Shown: positions 9,601-13,843, counted from the stretch's first letter. The stretch is 18,047 nucleotides of DNA from an uncultured Clostridium sp. (GCA_900556975.1 USQZ01000034.1:1-18047); one strand, 5' to 3'. Translations and numbers: made by a program. Notes: generated by a model not told the origin, from the sequence alone.

Positions 9601-10963
9601 TCATATCTATATATGTTCCGTCAGATTTTAAAAATTTGTCTCCTTGATTTTCTTCCATATATATTTGTGAATCTATATCTTTTGCATATTCTTTCCACGT
9701 AACTCTATAGGTATCATTTTCTTCACTTTGTCCAATGTTATTATATATATTTAGAGGTAATTCTTTTAATACTACGAATTCATGTAAGTCTAGATCAGAA
9801 TTGTAAACTGACTTTCCAACATCAATTTTAAAATTAGTTTCGCTTTCCTCTTGTGCACTCCATGCATGTGTATATGTTTTGCTAAATTGTGATACATATG
9901 GATTTTCATTACTGAATTCTTCACTTGTGTTATTGAATCCATAATAGTATCCTGTACTTGCTATTTCAATGTTTATATCTTCTGTTCCACTACTCTCATA
10001 AGCTTCTAGTGGATATCTGAATTGTATTGAATAATTATTATATCTTGAAACACTTTGAATTATTTTTCCACTATCACTTGTTACTGCCTTTCTAACTATA
10101 GTTAAGATTTTTGTTTCTGGATTATAGTTATATTCGCAATTTTGTGATGTTACTAATACTTCTGTTGGAGCATATCCATTTAAATCTGGTACTTCAATTT
10201 CTGTAACTTGTTTTTGAATTAGTAATTCTTTTTTTGTTTCTTGAAAACCTATATCAAAGTTAAGTGCAATATCTTCACTTGTTATTGCTGTTTTTATGTC
10301 ATGATTTGTTATATTATTTTCATATTCAGTTGTTTCAGTTTTTCCATACCAGTCTTTTTTCAATGTTATTTCTTTATTTATTTCTATAGATTGACTTCCA
10401 TCCGCTGATTTCCATGTTCCTGTAAGAATTATTTTGTTGTCAGATACACTGTAATTATTAATGTTATCTGCTATATCTGATTTTATTGAACCATAAAATA
10501 ATTTTTTAGTTCCACTATTTATTGTGTTTAAGTCAATTTCTTTAATATCTTTTCCTATGTAATCTTGTTTTATAACATTGTCTTTTATTAGCTTAGTTGA
10601 TAACTTAAAGTTTTTTCCGTCTATTGTAATCTTTCCATTTTCTAAATATCCTTCTTGAATAACATCTATTTCAAAATATAATGTTTCTTCTTCTCCTATT
10701 GCATTGCAGGCTCCATCATATTTTTCTGCATACCCATCACCATCTAAATCTTTTATAAAAAAACTATTAAATTTTACATATTCGCAGTTTTCAATATTTC
10801 CGTCAGTATCTGTGATTTGATTATATGTAAGAGCTCTTAAAATTTCTGGCGAACTAGAATTAGATATTTGAAGTATTTTATTTTTATTAATCCAAATTAC
10901 TAAAACACTAAAAACAATTGCTATTATTAACATATTTGCTAGTAAAATTTTTCTCTTTCTCAT
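1..10963 (-). CDS. Giant multidomain MucBP/SpaA-type surface adhesin, C-terminus beyond the left edge
   Basis: The frame is open from ATG at 10963 to position 2, giving 3654 residues without a stop. I checked frame consistency at about eight places. A basic start (MRKRK) and one hydrophobic segment at about residues 5-24 indicate a signal peptide or membrane anchor. A long beta-rich region follows to about residue 930. Next come four SpaA/Cna-B-like domains (about 8160-6810), each with a conserved Glu in LKEI, LEEI or LVEM that could support isopeptide bonds. A propeller-like region (about 6790-5480) comes next, then two EFKITTE linker modules alternating with three MucBP domains, then 71-residue MucBP-like units to the edge. 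The start has an AGGTAGGA ribosome site overlapping the stop of the upstream FGE-like gene, so the two are cotranscribed. Family knowledge suggests adhesion to mucin or other glycans; the ligand is unknown. Any LPXTG or other anchor lies outside the window. Confidence 0.9.
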   Translation of the reverse strand, partial: MRKRKILLANMLIIAIVFSVLVIWINKNKILQISNSSSPEILRALTYNQITDTDGNIENCEYVKFNSFFIKDLDGDGYAEKYDGACNAIGEEETLYFEIDVIQEGYLENGKITIDGKNFKLSTKLIKDNVIKQDYIGKDIKEIDLNTINSGTKKLFYGSIKSDIADNINNYSVSDNKIILTGTWKSADGSQSIEINKEITLKKDWYGKTETTEYENNITNHDIKTAITSEDIALNFDIGFQETKKELLIQKQVTEIEVPDLNGYAPTEVLVTSQNCEYNYNPETKILTIVRKAVTSDSGKIIQSVSRYNNYSIQFRYPLEAYESSGTEDINIEIASTGYYYGFNNTSEEFSNENPYVSQFSKTYTHAWSAQEESETNFKIDVGKSVYNSDLDLHEFVVLKELPLNIYNNIGQSEENDTYRVTWKEYAKDIDSQIYMEENQGDKFLKSDGTYIDMKNYVKTTGIYFSYVDGCLAEDGWIKVYDKDTGELLLTLTKEEAKQWREDKPYTFEKPVETIRIETSKPNANSFMYITQIKTIDDEKLCSEILRKDFDELTHIYSYMKAGKIVDSIDNETNSSEGCAIYREPVSCMNFVLKPSVISNQETANIKMSLSTSEKQHDQKYWTNGEFVIEFPETILQVKLNLVEISNVNVEVSSVETYEKNNKKYIKLYTKTNNPEEYIINIDADIIADPRKTSSSELVNLYAINENHHNYRETSRIEDTLDINGDGNTSEYVLYKKERLQIVAPLTLITSQTATNFDNKGTEVVAPNIAIVEKSNTTAKVQINQLITNNYNRKISEIKIIGKVPFKGNTYQTNGKDMGSTFTTTMKSEGITLPDEVKDIAKVYYSENENVTTDIADTTNNWKLASEITDWSNIKTFIIDLGEYGISKAQTLKFNYIIEIPKDIEYNEISYSDSMVEFCLNTDDGKLESHMESNKLGIMVAKQYDLNLTKFKKGTNSTVKSATYKITDGKETKTATTNNNGTLRIEGLYVNKEYTLKEIQTPANFILNTDEIKFKVTIDDQGVPQLNIIEGNLKNTPTIVEENTGLVVGLQVEDIAKYDMKVTNSSVNNEKISGIKFKLTGGIYGTKGRIFTSDANGEIFITSLDPDEEYNLEEIKVPGYYSNQKSTTFTIVRESDNSLRIISDNTDFSNGTITEKVDVDKALVEVNLIRDEIPEYTLTINKENKNGEKLEGTQFKLESVDTGDISYYITDENGSIKITNLYQYVDGKDLTGEYILKEISATSGYITDSTEIRFKVEKKNDEFNITLLSGETAIKSQDKNAEGIILNFENKEIFKLIKKGDNDALLPGVVFKITDLEGNIVYDINNNPIGKLYKDGQTEYYGLVTDEKGIITANLPQGLYKLVEMKTVEGYVLPEKEEDRTYYVGIGANRVQENTFTLKSAKSITGSGSSIIYEIEVTKDGGYVAVGSFTGACDIDGDGKIDAISQGDYDQLVIKYGSDENVEWFKTFGGSKADELKSISISDDGGYVVSGFESKDKLEDAIVMKLDASGNEVWKNTIGGTYKDEMNSAKVLSNGDIVAVGRYYSSEITIGTTKENNTALNNGFIVSYDSAGNYKWHQTLKGKEEPDNINVTSVTETANGIVFSANFVGKMTVAGNAITSSGNQDSIIVGLGLDGTYQWNNQIAGKNNETITKLITDEEDNIIAVGSFASELTLGKEVITPPTDKYSNGIMIKLASLNGEYISNYTFGGIQGDDKIVSAETTEDGGLVLGGWFYSDNFDLNNDGTDDITKNSGKNDGIIIKLNNQENVEWYRTITGKNHDAVYDVSQLPTKDIIAVGYFDSTSISTEDVNKFLSSQGYNDSFITIYGDKEDSAEIPEIQEINVKNDLEEFKITTEIAENSDGEKDNGTITGTTSTGGVKFVEKVKYGYNSTTPIVITPNTNYSVYDVEINGEKVDFKPDENGIVTIPVLENVKKDYHIKVTFERNLSNVTVHHYIKDRDGNYTTTQLADDEYITGKVGDAYETAPKINIDGYEIEKDAKGSYVIPDNAKGTYSENEIIVNYYYEEIPVTLTVQHYLEGTEEKLMEDEVSEYYKGTEYTTKPSEELLKRYVVINSETKVTPSTAGTSGTIQESTTVSYYYKLKEFKITTEVKLHEETDEKGTTTQVKGGSISGESLNPYETVIIDQTSKKDIIMTADTGYKIKAIIIQTKAEDGTITEENIAITGKVTTYTLNKFEKLSANKHIIVEYEKIVGTITVHHYIKDTTTKLSENVIIQRKYGESYTTSVAKDIPEQYELVQTPTNAKGTLENDEIVITYYYQLKSYKYTVNYLEKGTDKIIHEAKQGEALVYGSTVNITNEKIAINGYNYDSTDKEILTIGTKDNIINIYYTKRTDLSYTVNYLEAITNKVIHTPKTQPGVTFETKINAEDEAINIDGYNYDYPDKYELIVGTDENVINIYYSKVTGLSYTVNYLEKGTNKVLSPSNNQGNMTFGDIIKSSDEKISIDGYNYDSVDKDSLTITTGTNVINIYYTKRNDLNYKVNYLEKGTNKVLHDPKVQNNMTFESTVTSANEVIAIDGYKYDSVDKETLTITTSENVINIYYTKRNDLSYKVNYLEKATNKVLHTQKIQGEMTFESTVTSANEVIAIDGYKYDSVDKETLTITTGENIINIYYTKRNDLSYKINYLEKTTNKVLHNQKVQGGMTFESTVTSANEVIEIDGYNYDSVDKDNLTIQVGENVINIYYTKRNDLSYTVNYLEKNTNIILHEPKTTENMVFESAVNSSDEVIDIDGYNYDSVDKETITIQTVANVINVYYTKRNDLSYTVHYLEKDTNKVLKAPKVTENMTFGTVITSEDEGIKIDGYKYDSVDKDSLTITTGANIINVYYTKVTGLSYTVNYLEKDTDEVIHPAKITGEQVFEAEIISADEVIDIDGYNYNSVDKDTLIITTGENVINVYYTKRNDLSYTVNYLEKDTNKVLHEQKNQTGMTFKDTVASADEALDINGYNYDSADKEILEITTGENVINIYYTKKTNLSYKVNYLEKTTNKVLHTQKVQNKMTFESIVTSSNEVIEIDGYNYDSADKATLTITTSENVINIYYTKRNDLSYKVNYLEKTTNKILHDTKVQEGMTFESTVTSSDEVINIDGYNYDSADKETLTITTGENVINIYYTKRNDLSYKVNYLEKGTNQVLHDQKTQDGMTFESAVTSSDEVIDIDGYNYDSVDKDTLTITTGDNVINIYYTKRNDLSYTVNYLEKGTNKVLHDQKVQNGMTFEAEVKSADEVIDINGYKYDSSDKASIKMTTGENIINIYYTKVDGLSYTVNYLEKGTNEVINPAKTKDGMTFESIVNSSDEVIEIDGYNFDSVDKATLTIGTKENIINIYYIKRTDLNYKVNYLEKETNKVLHDEKVQENMTFKATVNSSNEVINIDGYKYDSVDKEILTIGTGDNVINIYYTKRTDLSYKVNYLEKTTNKVLHNQKIQEGMTFESVVTSANEVIKIDGYNYDSVDKATLKITTGENIINIYYTKRNDLSYTVNYLEKDTNIVLHEPKVTENMIFETAIESSKEVIDIDGYNYNSVDKETLTIQAGENVINIYYTKRNDLSYTVNYLEKSTNKAIYAPKVTQNMTFGTGITSSKEVIQINGYSYDSVDKDSLSIGINENVINIYYTKVDGLSYIVNYLEKDTDEVIHPAKTTGE
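2344..3033 (-). repeat. Higher-order repeat copy B (four units), partner of 1-690
   Basis: This is the second copy of the four-unit block, at an offset of 2343 bp. The shared diagnostic positions include the HPAK unit with a TGL/DGL linker, the next unit's TFGT start and the NI-LHEPK unit. The last unit matches through the ribosome-frame segment coding TTNKVLHNQ (about 668 and 3011). Copy A may extend past the left edge, so the true block length cannot be set from this window. Confidence 0.7.
4125..5460 (-). other. Adhesin subregion: two EFKITTE linker modules with three divergent MucBP domains
   Basis: On the minus strand the order is module 1 (starts EFKITTEIAEN, about 5455-5130), MucBP domain 1 (VTVHHYIKD to VNYYYEE, about 5125-4890), MucBP domain 2 (TVQHYLEG to VSYYYKL, about 4885-4665), module 2 (EFKITTEVKLH, about 4660-4335) and MucBP domain 3 (ITVHHYIKD to VITYYYQL, about 4330-4125). 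The last leads directly into the 71-residue array. The two EFKITTE modules are clearly related to each other and resemble InlB_B/Flg_new-type beta repeats only loosely. The HHYIKD...YYY framing is typical of MucBP domains. Confidence 0.65.
5480..6790 (-). other. Adhesin subregion: beta-propeller-like (SBBP-type) repeats with DxDxDG loops
   Basis: The translated protein shows several blades of the form DGGYVAVG, then a loop, then a KYG or KLD strand, then NVEW or NEVWK, then FGG or IGG. Clear blades begin near 6760, 6540, 6350, 6170, 6000, 5840 and 5610. Two blades carry calcium-type loops (DIDGDGKID near 6660 and DLNNDGTDD near 5735). This resembles SBBP beta-propeller repeats of secreted proteins. 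About six or seven blades would close one propeller. The propeller sits between the SpaA stalk and the MucBP array, which suggests a folded ligand-binding head placed mid-chain. Fold assignment is by motif only. Confidence 0.6.
6810..8165 (-). other. Adhesin subregion: four SpaA/Cna-B-like domains
   Basis: Four consecutive domains of about 90-100 residues lie at about 8160-7870, 7810-7540, 7450-7160 and 7100-6810. Each has a first strand with lysine (LNLTKFKKG, YDMKVTN, LTINKENK, FKLIKKGD), then a GxxFKL or similar strand, TD-x-x-G, a YxLKE-type strand and a P/AGY turn. These are hallmarks of prealbumin-like pilin domains, in which Lys and Asn/Asp join by an isopeptide bond assisted by the Glu. 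They probably form a rigid stalk. Whether every domain has a usable Lys-Asn pair was not established. Confidence 0.75.
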
Positions 10964-10977
10964 TTTTTCCTACCTTT

Positions 10978-11598
10978 TTATTTTATATATAAATATGCTC
11001 GTGCTCCATCTGCTGTTCCTATATATGGGAAATAGCTATTTCGATATGATACAGGTATTTCACTTCCGATTGAACCGTTCTCTCCGCCACGCAATCTTCG
11101 TAAATTATTTCCGTTACTTTCTAATGTCCATTCATATCTATTTCCAGCTAAATCATATATGTTATTTGCTTTTGTTGATTCTGTGCTTCCTGTTGGTAAA
11201 CTTTGACTGTTATCGGCACTTTTTATTGCTGTTTCTGTGCTATTCTTTTTGTATTCTATTTCTGTGTTTTTATAGTTTCCCCAACTTGATGAGTCCATTA
11301 AATCTGCATATGTCTTATTTCCAGTATCGACAAGCCATTGTAATGTTTCATCCCATAAACATCCAAAAATCATACTTGTTTTTACATTTTCTTGTTTAGA
11401 AATTCCTTGGATTACTGTGTATATTTGATACCACTTTTGCCCGTTTGTATCATCATTCATTCTCTGAACAACAAGATTCTTTTTAGTTAAATTTCCTGTT
11501 TCATATCTTCCAATCCAAAATCCTCCATATTTCTCAATTGAATTTATTGTGGATTCAAATTCTTCTTGAAGTTCAGATAACATTTTTTCTTGGCTCAT
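10978..11598 (-). CDS. FGE-sulfatase/C-type-lectin-fold surface protein, C-terminal part (downstream of frameshift)
   Basis: This 206-residue frame carries the recognisable fold: YGGFWIGRYETG (residues 24-35), SMIFGCLWDETLQWL (75-89), NIYDLAGNRYEWT (146-158), RLRGGENG (168-175), SYRN (184-187) and GARAYLYIK at the end. This pattern is shared by formylglycine-generating-enzyme-like domains and a family of Clostridia surface proteins. The catalytic cysteines of true sulfatase-activating FGE are absent: the only Cys is residue 80. Binding or display is therefore more likely than oxidation. The ATG at 11598 has AAGGA directly abutting it, a poor spacing, and the frame stays open upstream to a stop at 11716-11718. 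I infer that this is the second half of the gene starting at 12232, not an independent gene. Its stop lies 14 bases before the giant adhesin start. Confidence 0.75.
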   Translation of the reverse strand: MSQEKMLSELQEEFESTINSIEKYGGFWIGRYETGNLTKKNLVVQRMNDDTNGQKWYQIYTVIQGISKQENVKTSMIFGCLWDETLQWLVDTGNKTYADLMDSSSWGNYKNTEIEYKKNSTETAIKSADNSQSLPTGSTESTKANNIYDLAGNRYEWTLESNGNNLRRLRGGENGSIGSEIPVSYRNSYFPYIGTADGARAYLYIK

Positions 11599-11668
11599 TC
11601 CTTGAAGTTCATATGTTGAAAAGTATTCTTCTCTATCATACTTTATTACAGCTGGTTCATTATCTTTT

Positions 11669-12232
11669 TCATCTATTTGTGTTCTTCCGATTTTGATTGT
11701 AATTATATGTTTTGGCTATCTTTTTTCCTGCTGAAGTAACTTCATATATTCTGCTTGGATCTTGTACTGGAACCCATACCCATTGATTTCTACTACATGA
11801 CTCTTCCCAACAATTTTCATTTGTAACTTCTGTTTCACCTTCATATATTACGAATCCTGTAGTTACTGTATGTTCATTATCTGCTCCTGAGGCTATATAT
11901 CCTTTTGGAACAGGAACTGCTACGTTGTTTGTATCATATACTATGTTTACTTTTGTTAAATCCCATTTACTTGTATCTATATTGTTATTTGTATTTTCGT
12001 CTGATAATGTATTTATTTGACTTCCGTCTTCTTGAATGGATATAGTGTTTTGCATATTGTTTTTTTCTACTGCACTGCTTTTTTCATCTATTGATTCTAT
12101 ACTTTCTCCCTGATTTACTTCTGGTCTATTAGTAATTGTATTAACTCTACTTGCTATAATTAATGCAATAATTATTATGCATATTAATGAAATTGCTATA
12201 CTCAAATTCTTTTTGTTAAAAATTTTTTTCAT
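11669..12232 (-). CDS. FGE-fold surface protein, N-terminal part with membrane anchor (upstream of frameshift)
   Basis: The start is ATG at 12232, because AGGAGG at 12240-12245 sits seven bases upstream; an in-frame ATG further upstream (12271) lacks this. The protein begins MKKIFNKKN, followed by a hydrophobic segment at about residues 10-28, so it is membrane-anchored or secreted. A polar linker rich in Asn, Glu and Ser follows. Then come VPVPKGYIASG, GFVIYEGE and NQWVWVPVQDPS, which in related Clostridia proteins precede the YGGFYIGRYE part of the FGE-like domain. The frame ends prematurely with a tail (YNYNQNRKNTNR) unlike the family. Removing one base near 11691-11694 joins it to the downstream frame and gives a 417-residue protein. 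It is the first gene of the adhesin operon. The name rests on remembered family motifs. Confidence 0.75.
   Translation of the reverse strand: MKKIFNKKNLSIAISLICIIIIALIIASRVNTITNRPEVNQGESIESIDEKSSAVEKNNMQNTISIQEDGSQINTLSDENTNNNIDTSKWDLTKVNIVYDTNNVAVPVPKGYIASGADNEHTVTTGFVIYEGETEVTNENCWEESCSRNQWVWVPVQDPSRIYEVTSAGKKIAKTYNYNQNRKNTNR
11691..11694 (-). other. Frameshift site joining the two FGE-like halves
   Basis: On the minus strand the run AAAA in caaaatcgg marks the likely spot. Reading three A's instead of four converts NQNRKNTNR-stop into NQIGRTQIDE, which then continues in the frame of the C-terminal half. The span 10978-12232 is 1255 bases; minus one base it is 1254, exactly 418 codons. A four-base run is short for polymerase slippage, so a sequencing or assembly error or a recent inactivating mutation are the simplest causes. 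Confidence 0.7.
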
Positions 12233-12287
12233 TTTTGTGCCTCCTGTTTTTATTACTATATCTCTTTTCAAACGTTATTTTACTTCT

Positions 12288-12316
12288 TTTTTAATGTATA
12301 TTTATATATGTGTCAA
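12288..12316 (-). promoter_or_regulatory. Promoter of the FGE-like/adhesin operon
   Basis: On the minus strand there is a perfect -35 TTGACA (12311-12316), a 17-base spacer and TAAAAA (12288-12293) as a 4/6 match to -10. This predicts a start near 12280 and a leader of about 45-50 bases before the AGGAGG. The weak -10 could mean an alternative -10 or dependence on an activator. Confidence 0.5.
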
Positions 12317-12400
12317 CTCAAATAAATGCTTTTGTTTTTACATTTTTTTGTCTTTTTGATAAGTGTATGACATGAAAGTTTATTGTTTCTTGCTTTTTGT

Positions 12401-12424
12401 ATAATAAAATATTTATTTTATTAT
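12401..12424. repeat. Perfect 24-bp AT-only palindrome upstream of the surface operon promoter
   Basis: Arms of 11 bases (ataataaaata and tattttattat) flank a central TT. It lies about 85 bases upstream of the -35. It may be a regulator binding site or a chance product of the very AT-rich sequence. It is too weak in GC to act as a terminator. Confidence 0.4.
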
Positions 12425-12514
12425 GTTTTATCTCTTTTTGGTGTCTTTTTTGTTACATTTGTCGATTTTTCTAGCGGACTTCTATGTTTCGAGTTTTTTA
12501 CTAATTTTTATCCA

Positions 12515-12552
12515 CAAAAAAAAGAATAAACATTTCCACATGTTTATTCTTT
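12515..12552 (-). terminator. Rho-independent terminator of the YmfI-like gene
   Basis: A perfect 13-bp inverted repeat (12521-12533 and 12540-12552) has a six-base loop. On the minus strand it is followed by a run of eight T's that begins inside the stem end. It starts 22 bases after the stop codon of the reductase gene. Confidence 0.85.
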
Positions 12553-12574
12553 GTATTATTATTTAATAAAAACA

Positions 12575-13306
12575 TTATATTATAACCCATCCTCCGTTTG
12601 GTGAGATTATTTGACCTGTTGTGAATTCGTCTTCTATTAGCCAGTTGATAGTCTTGGCTATATCTATTGGTTTTCCTAGTTTTCCTAGTGGAGTTTCCAT
12701 TTCTAAGACTGCTTTTTCTTCTTTGGTTAGTCTTGAGTTCATCTCTGTTTCTATGGCTCCTGGTGCTATTGAGTTTACTCTTATGTTTGATGGTCCTAAT
12801 TCTTTGGCTAATGCTTTCGTTAGTCCATCCATTCCTGCTTTTGTTACTGAGTATGCTACTTCGCATGATGCTCCTACCATTCCCCATATTGAAGACATAT
12901 TTATTATGCATCCTTGTTTTTCGTGTATCATGTGTTTTGATGCTTCTTGTGACATTGCTATTGCTGAATAAAGATTAGTTCTTATTATTTCTTCTATTTC
13001 TGCATCTGTTAAATCTGTGAATTGTCCCCAGATTGATATTCCTGCATTGTTTACTAGTACGTCTATGTGTTTGTATTTTTCTATTGCATATTCTACTAAT
13101 GCTTTACAGCCTTCTCTTTTTGATACGTCTGCTTTGTATATGTCTATGTTTATATTTTCTTTTTTTAGTTCTTCTTGTAGTTCTTTTGCTTTTTCTTCTG
13201 ATTTATTATAATTTGCTATTACTGTATGTCCGTTTCTTGCTAGTAGTTTTGCTGTTTCTCTTCCAATTCCTCTTGATGCCCCTGTGATTATTATTACTTT
13301 TGACAT
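12575..13306 (-). CDS. ymfI: SDR-family reductase, probable EF-P 5-aminopentanone reductase YmfI
   Basis: A 243-residue classical short-chain dehydrogenase, complete for the family. The NAD(P)-binding motif TGASRGIG is at residues 8-15, NNAG at 86-89, and the catalytic Asn111, Ser139, Tyr152 and Lys156 are all present. The stretch SSIWGMVGASCEVAYS (138-153), followed by VNSIAPGAIET, closely matches Bacillus YmfI as I remember it and is more specific than general FabG. YmfI reduces the 5-aminopentanone group on a lysine of elongation factor P to 5-aminopentanol, which helps translation through proline-rich stretches. The start has GGAGA at a good distance (13311-13315). It is transcribed alone, with its own promoter and terminator. 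The alternative is a 3-oxoacyl-ACP reductase (FabG), but no fatty-acid genes are nearby. No efp gene is in the window. Confidence 0.8.
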   Translation of the reverse strand: MSKVIIITGASRGIGRETAKLLARNGHTVIANYNKSEEKAKELQEELKKENINIDIYKADVSKREGCKALVEYAIEKYKHIDVLVNNAGISIWGQFTDLTDAEIEEIIRTNLYSAIAMSQEASKHMIHEKQGCIINMSSIWGMVGASCEVAYSVTKAGMDGLTKALAKELGPSNIRVNSIAPGAIETEMNSRLTKEEKAVLEMETPLGKLGKPIDIAKTINWLIEDEFTTGQIISPNGGWVII

Positions 13307-13424
13307 ATTTTCTCCTTTTTTATAGTAGTTTATTATTAATTTTACTATTAATTTTTTTATTTTCTATATTTGTATAATCTTTTTTATATAGAACAAACGT
13401 GGAATATTCATAACATTTGCTCTA

Positions 13425-13433
13425 ATTATAACA
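13425..13433 (-). promoter_or_regulatory. Extended -10 promoter of the ymfI-like gene
   Basis: On the minus strand TGTTATAAT is a perfect extended -10 (TGnTATAAT). No good -35 is seen at 17 bases, which is normal for extended -10 promoters. It predicts a leader of about 110 bases before the ATG at 13306. Confidence 0.5.
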
Positions 13434-13440
13434 TTTTTAA

Positions 13441-13532
13441 GAACGAGTCTTTGTTCGTGTGCGAAATTTGCAAAGCAAATTTCTGTGCATTATTTTATAT
13501 ACTATGAAGTTCGAAGAACTTTCGTAATATAT
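13441..13532. repeat. Cluster of two or three adjacent small hairpins between the tRNA operon and ymfI
   Basis: Hairpin A (13497-13532) pairs about 16 bases with one mismatch and one bulge around the loop gaa in aagttcgaagaactt. Hairpin B (13459-13490) has a perfect 9-bp stem, gaaatttgc/gcaaatttc, with loop aaa plus an outer 4-bp extension. A weak inverted pair gaac/gttc lies at 13441-13456. They follow the tRNA terminator and precede the ymfI promoter. They could be a small structured RNA, a palindromic interspersed element or a backup terminator. No coding potential is seen. Confidence 0.5.
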
Positions 13533-13575
13533 AAAAAAGCCAACAATTAAGAGTTTTCTCAAAACTGTTGACTTT
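13533..13575 (-). terminator. Terminator of the tRNA operon
   Basis: On the minus strand AGTCAACA pairs with TGTTGGCT, enclosing an inner GTTTT/AAAAC hairpin, followed by TTTTTT. It starts five bases after the CCA end of tRNA-Thr. Confidence 0.75.
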
Positions 13576-13579
13576 TAAT

Positions 13580-13655
<76 letters not shown>

Positions 13656-13665
13656 AATATGAAAT

Positions 13666-13740
13666 TGGTGACCCCTACGGGAATCGAACCCATGTCTCCG
13701 CCGTGAAAGGGCGATGTCTTAACCGCTTGACCAAGGGGCC
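13666..13740 (-). tRNA. tRNA-Glu (anticodon TTC)
   Basis: A 75-base cloverleaf. Acceptor GGCCCCT pairs with AGGGGTC through one G-T pair, with discriminator A and an encoded CCA. The anticodon stem-loop is CGCC-CTTTCAC-GGCG and the T-loop GTTCGATTC. It is separated from tRNA-Thr by ten bases. Confidence 0.96.
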
Positions 13741-13744
13741 AGAA

Positions 13745-13768
13745 AATCTCAGATGAAAATCTGAGATT
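13745..13768. repeat. 10-bp perfect hairpin between tRNA-Lys and tRNA-Glu
   Basis: Arms aatctcagat and atctgagatt flank the loop gaaa. The stem includes the final A of the tRNA-Lys CCA and fills almost the whole spacer. It may guide 3' processing of tRNA-Lys or reduce read-through. The downstream T-run (TTTCT) is too poor for a full terminator. Confidence 0.6.
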
Positions 13769-13843
13769 GGTGAGCTATCCGCGACTCGAACGCGGGACAA
13801 CTTGATTAAAAGTCAAGTGCTCTACCACCTGAGCTAATAGCCC
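13768..13843 (-). tRNA. tRNA-Lys (anticodon TTT)
   Basis: A 76-base cloverleaf. Acceptor GGGCTAT pairs with ATAGCTC (one G-T pair), with discriminator A and an encoded CCA. The anticodon stem-loop is CTTGA-CTTTTAA-TCAAG and the T-loop GTTCGAGTC. It is the first gene of the tRNA operon. Confidence 0.96.

Larger units (their letters stand above)
12233..12574. other. 342-bp intergenic region upstream of the surface operon
   Basis: This holds the ribosome site and promoter of the FGE-like/adhesin operon, a perfect AT-rich palindrome and the terminator of the upstream reductase gene. No ORF with a credible ribosome site is seen on either strand. The 60-codon plus-strand frame at 12177 overlaps the N-terminus of the FGE-like gene antisense and is not supported. 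Confidence 0.7.

Noticed and set aside
10978..11598. Active sulfatase-maturing formylglycine-generating enzyme
   Set aside because: The catalytic cysteine pair is missing; only one Cys is present in this part and no sulfatase gene is nearby.
12501..12911. 136-codon minus-strand frame overlapping the ymfI-like gene
   Set aside because: It is an alternative frame of a gene with full SDR motifs; its composition (Arg/Asn/Ser-rich) and lack of a ribosome site mark it as a shadow.
13441..13456. SOS (LexA) box between the tRNA operon and ymfI
   Set aside because: GAAC and GTTC are separated by eight bases, not the four of the Gram-positive LexA box, and the downstream gene is not an SOS gene.
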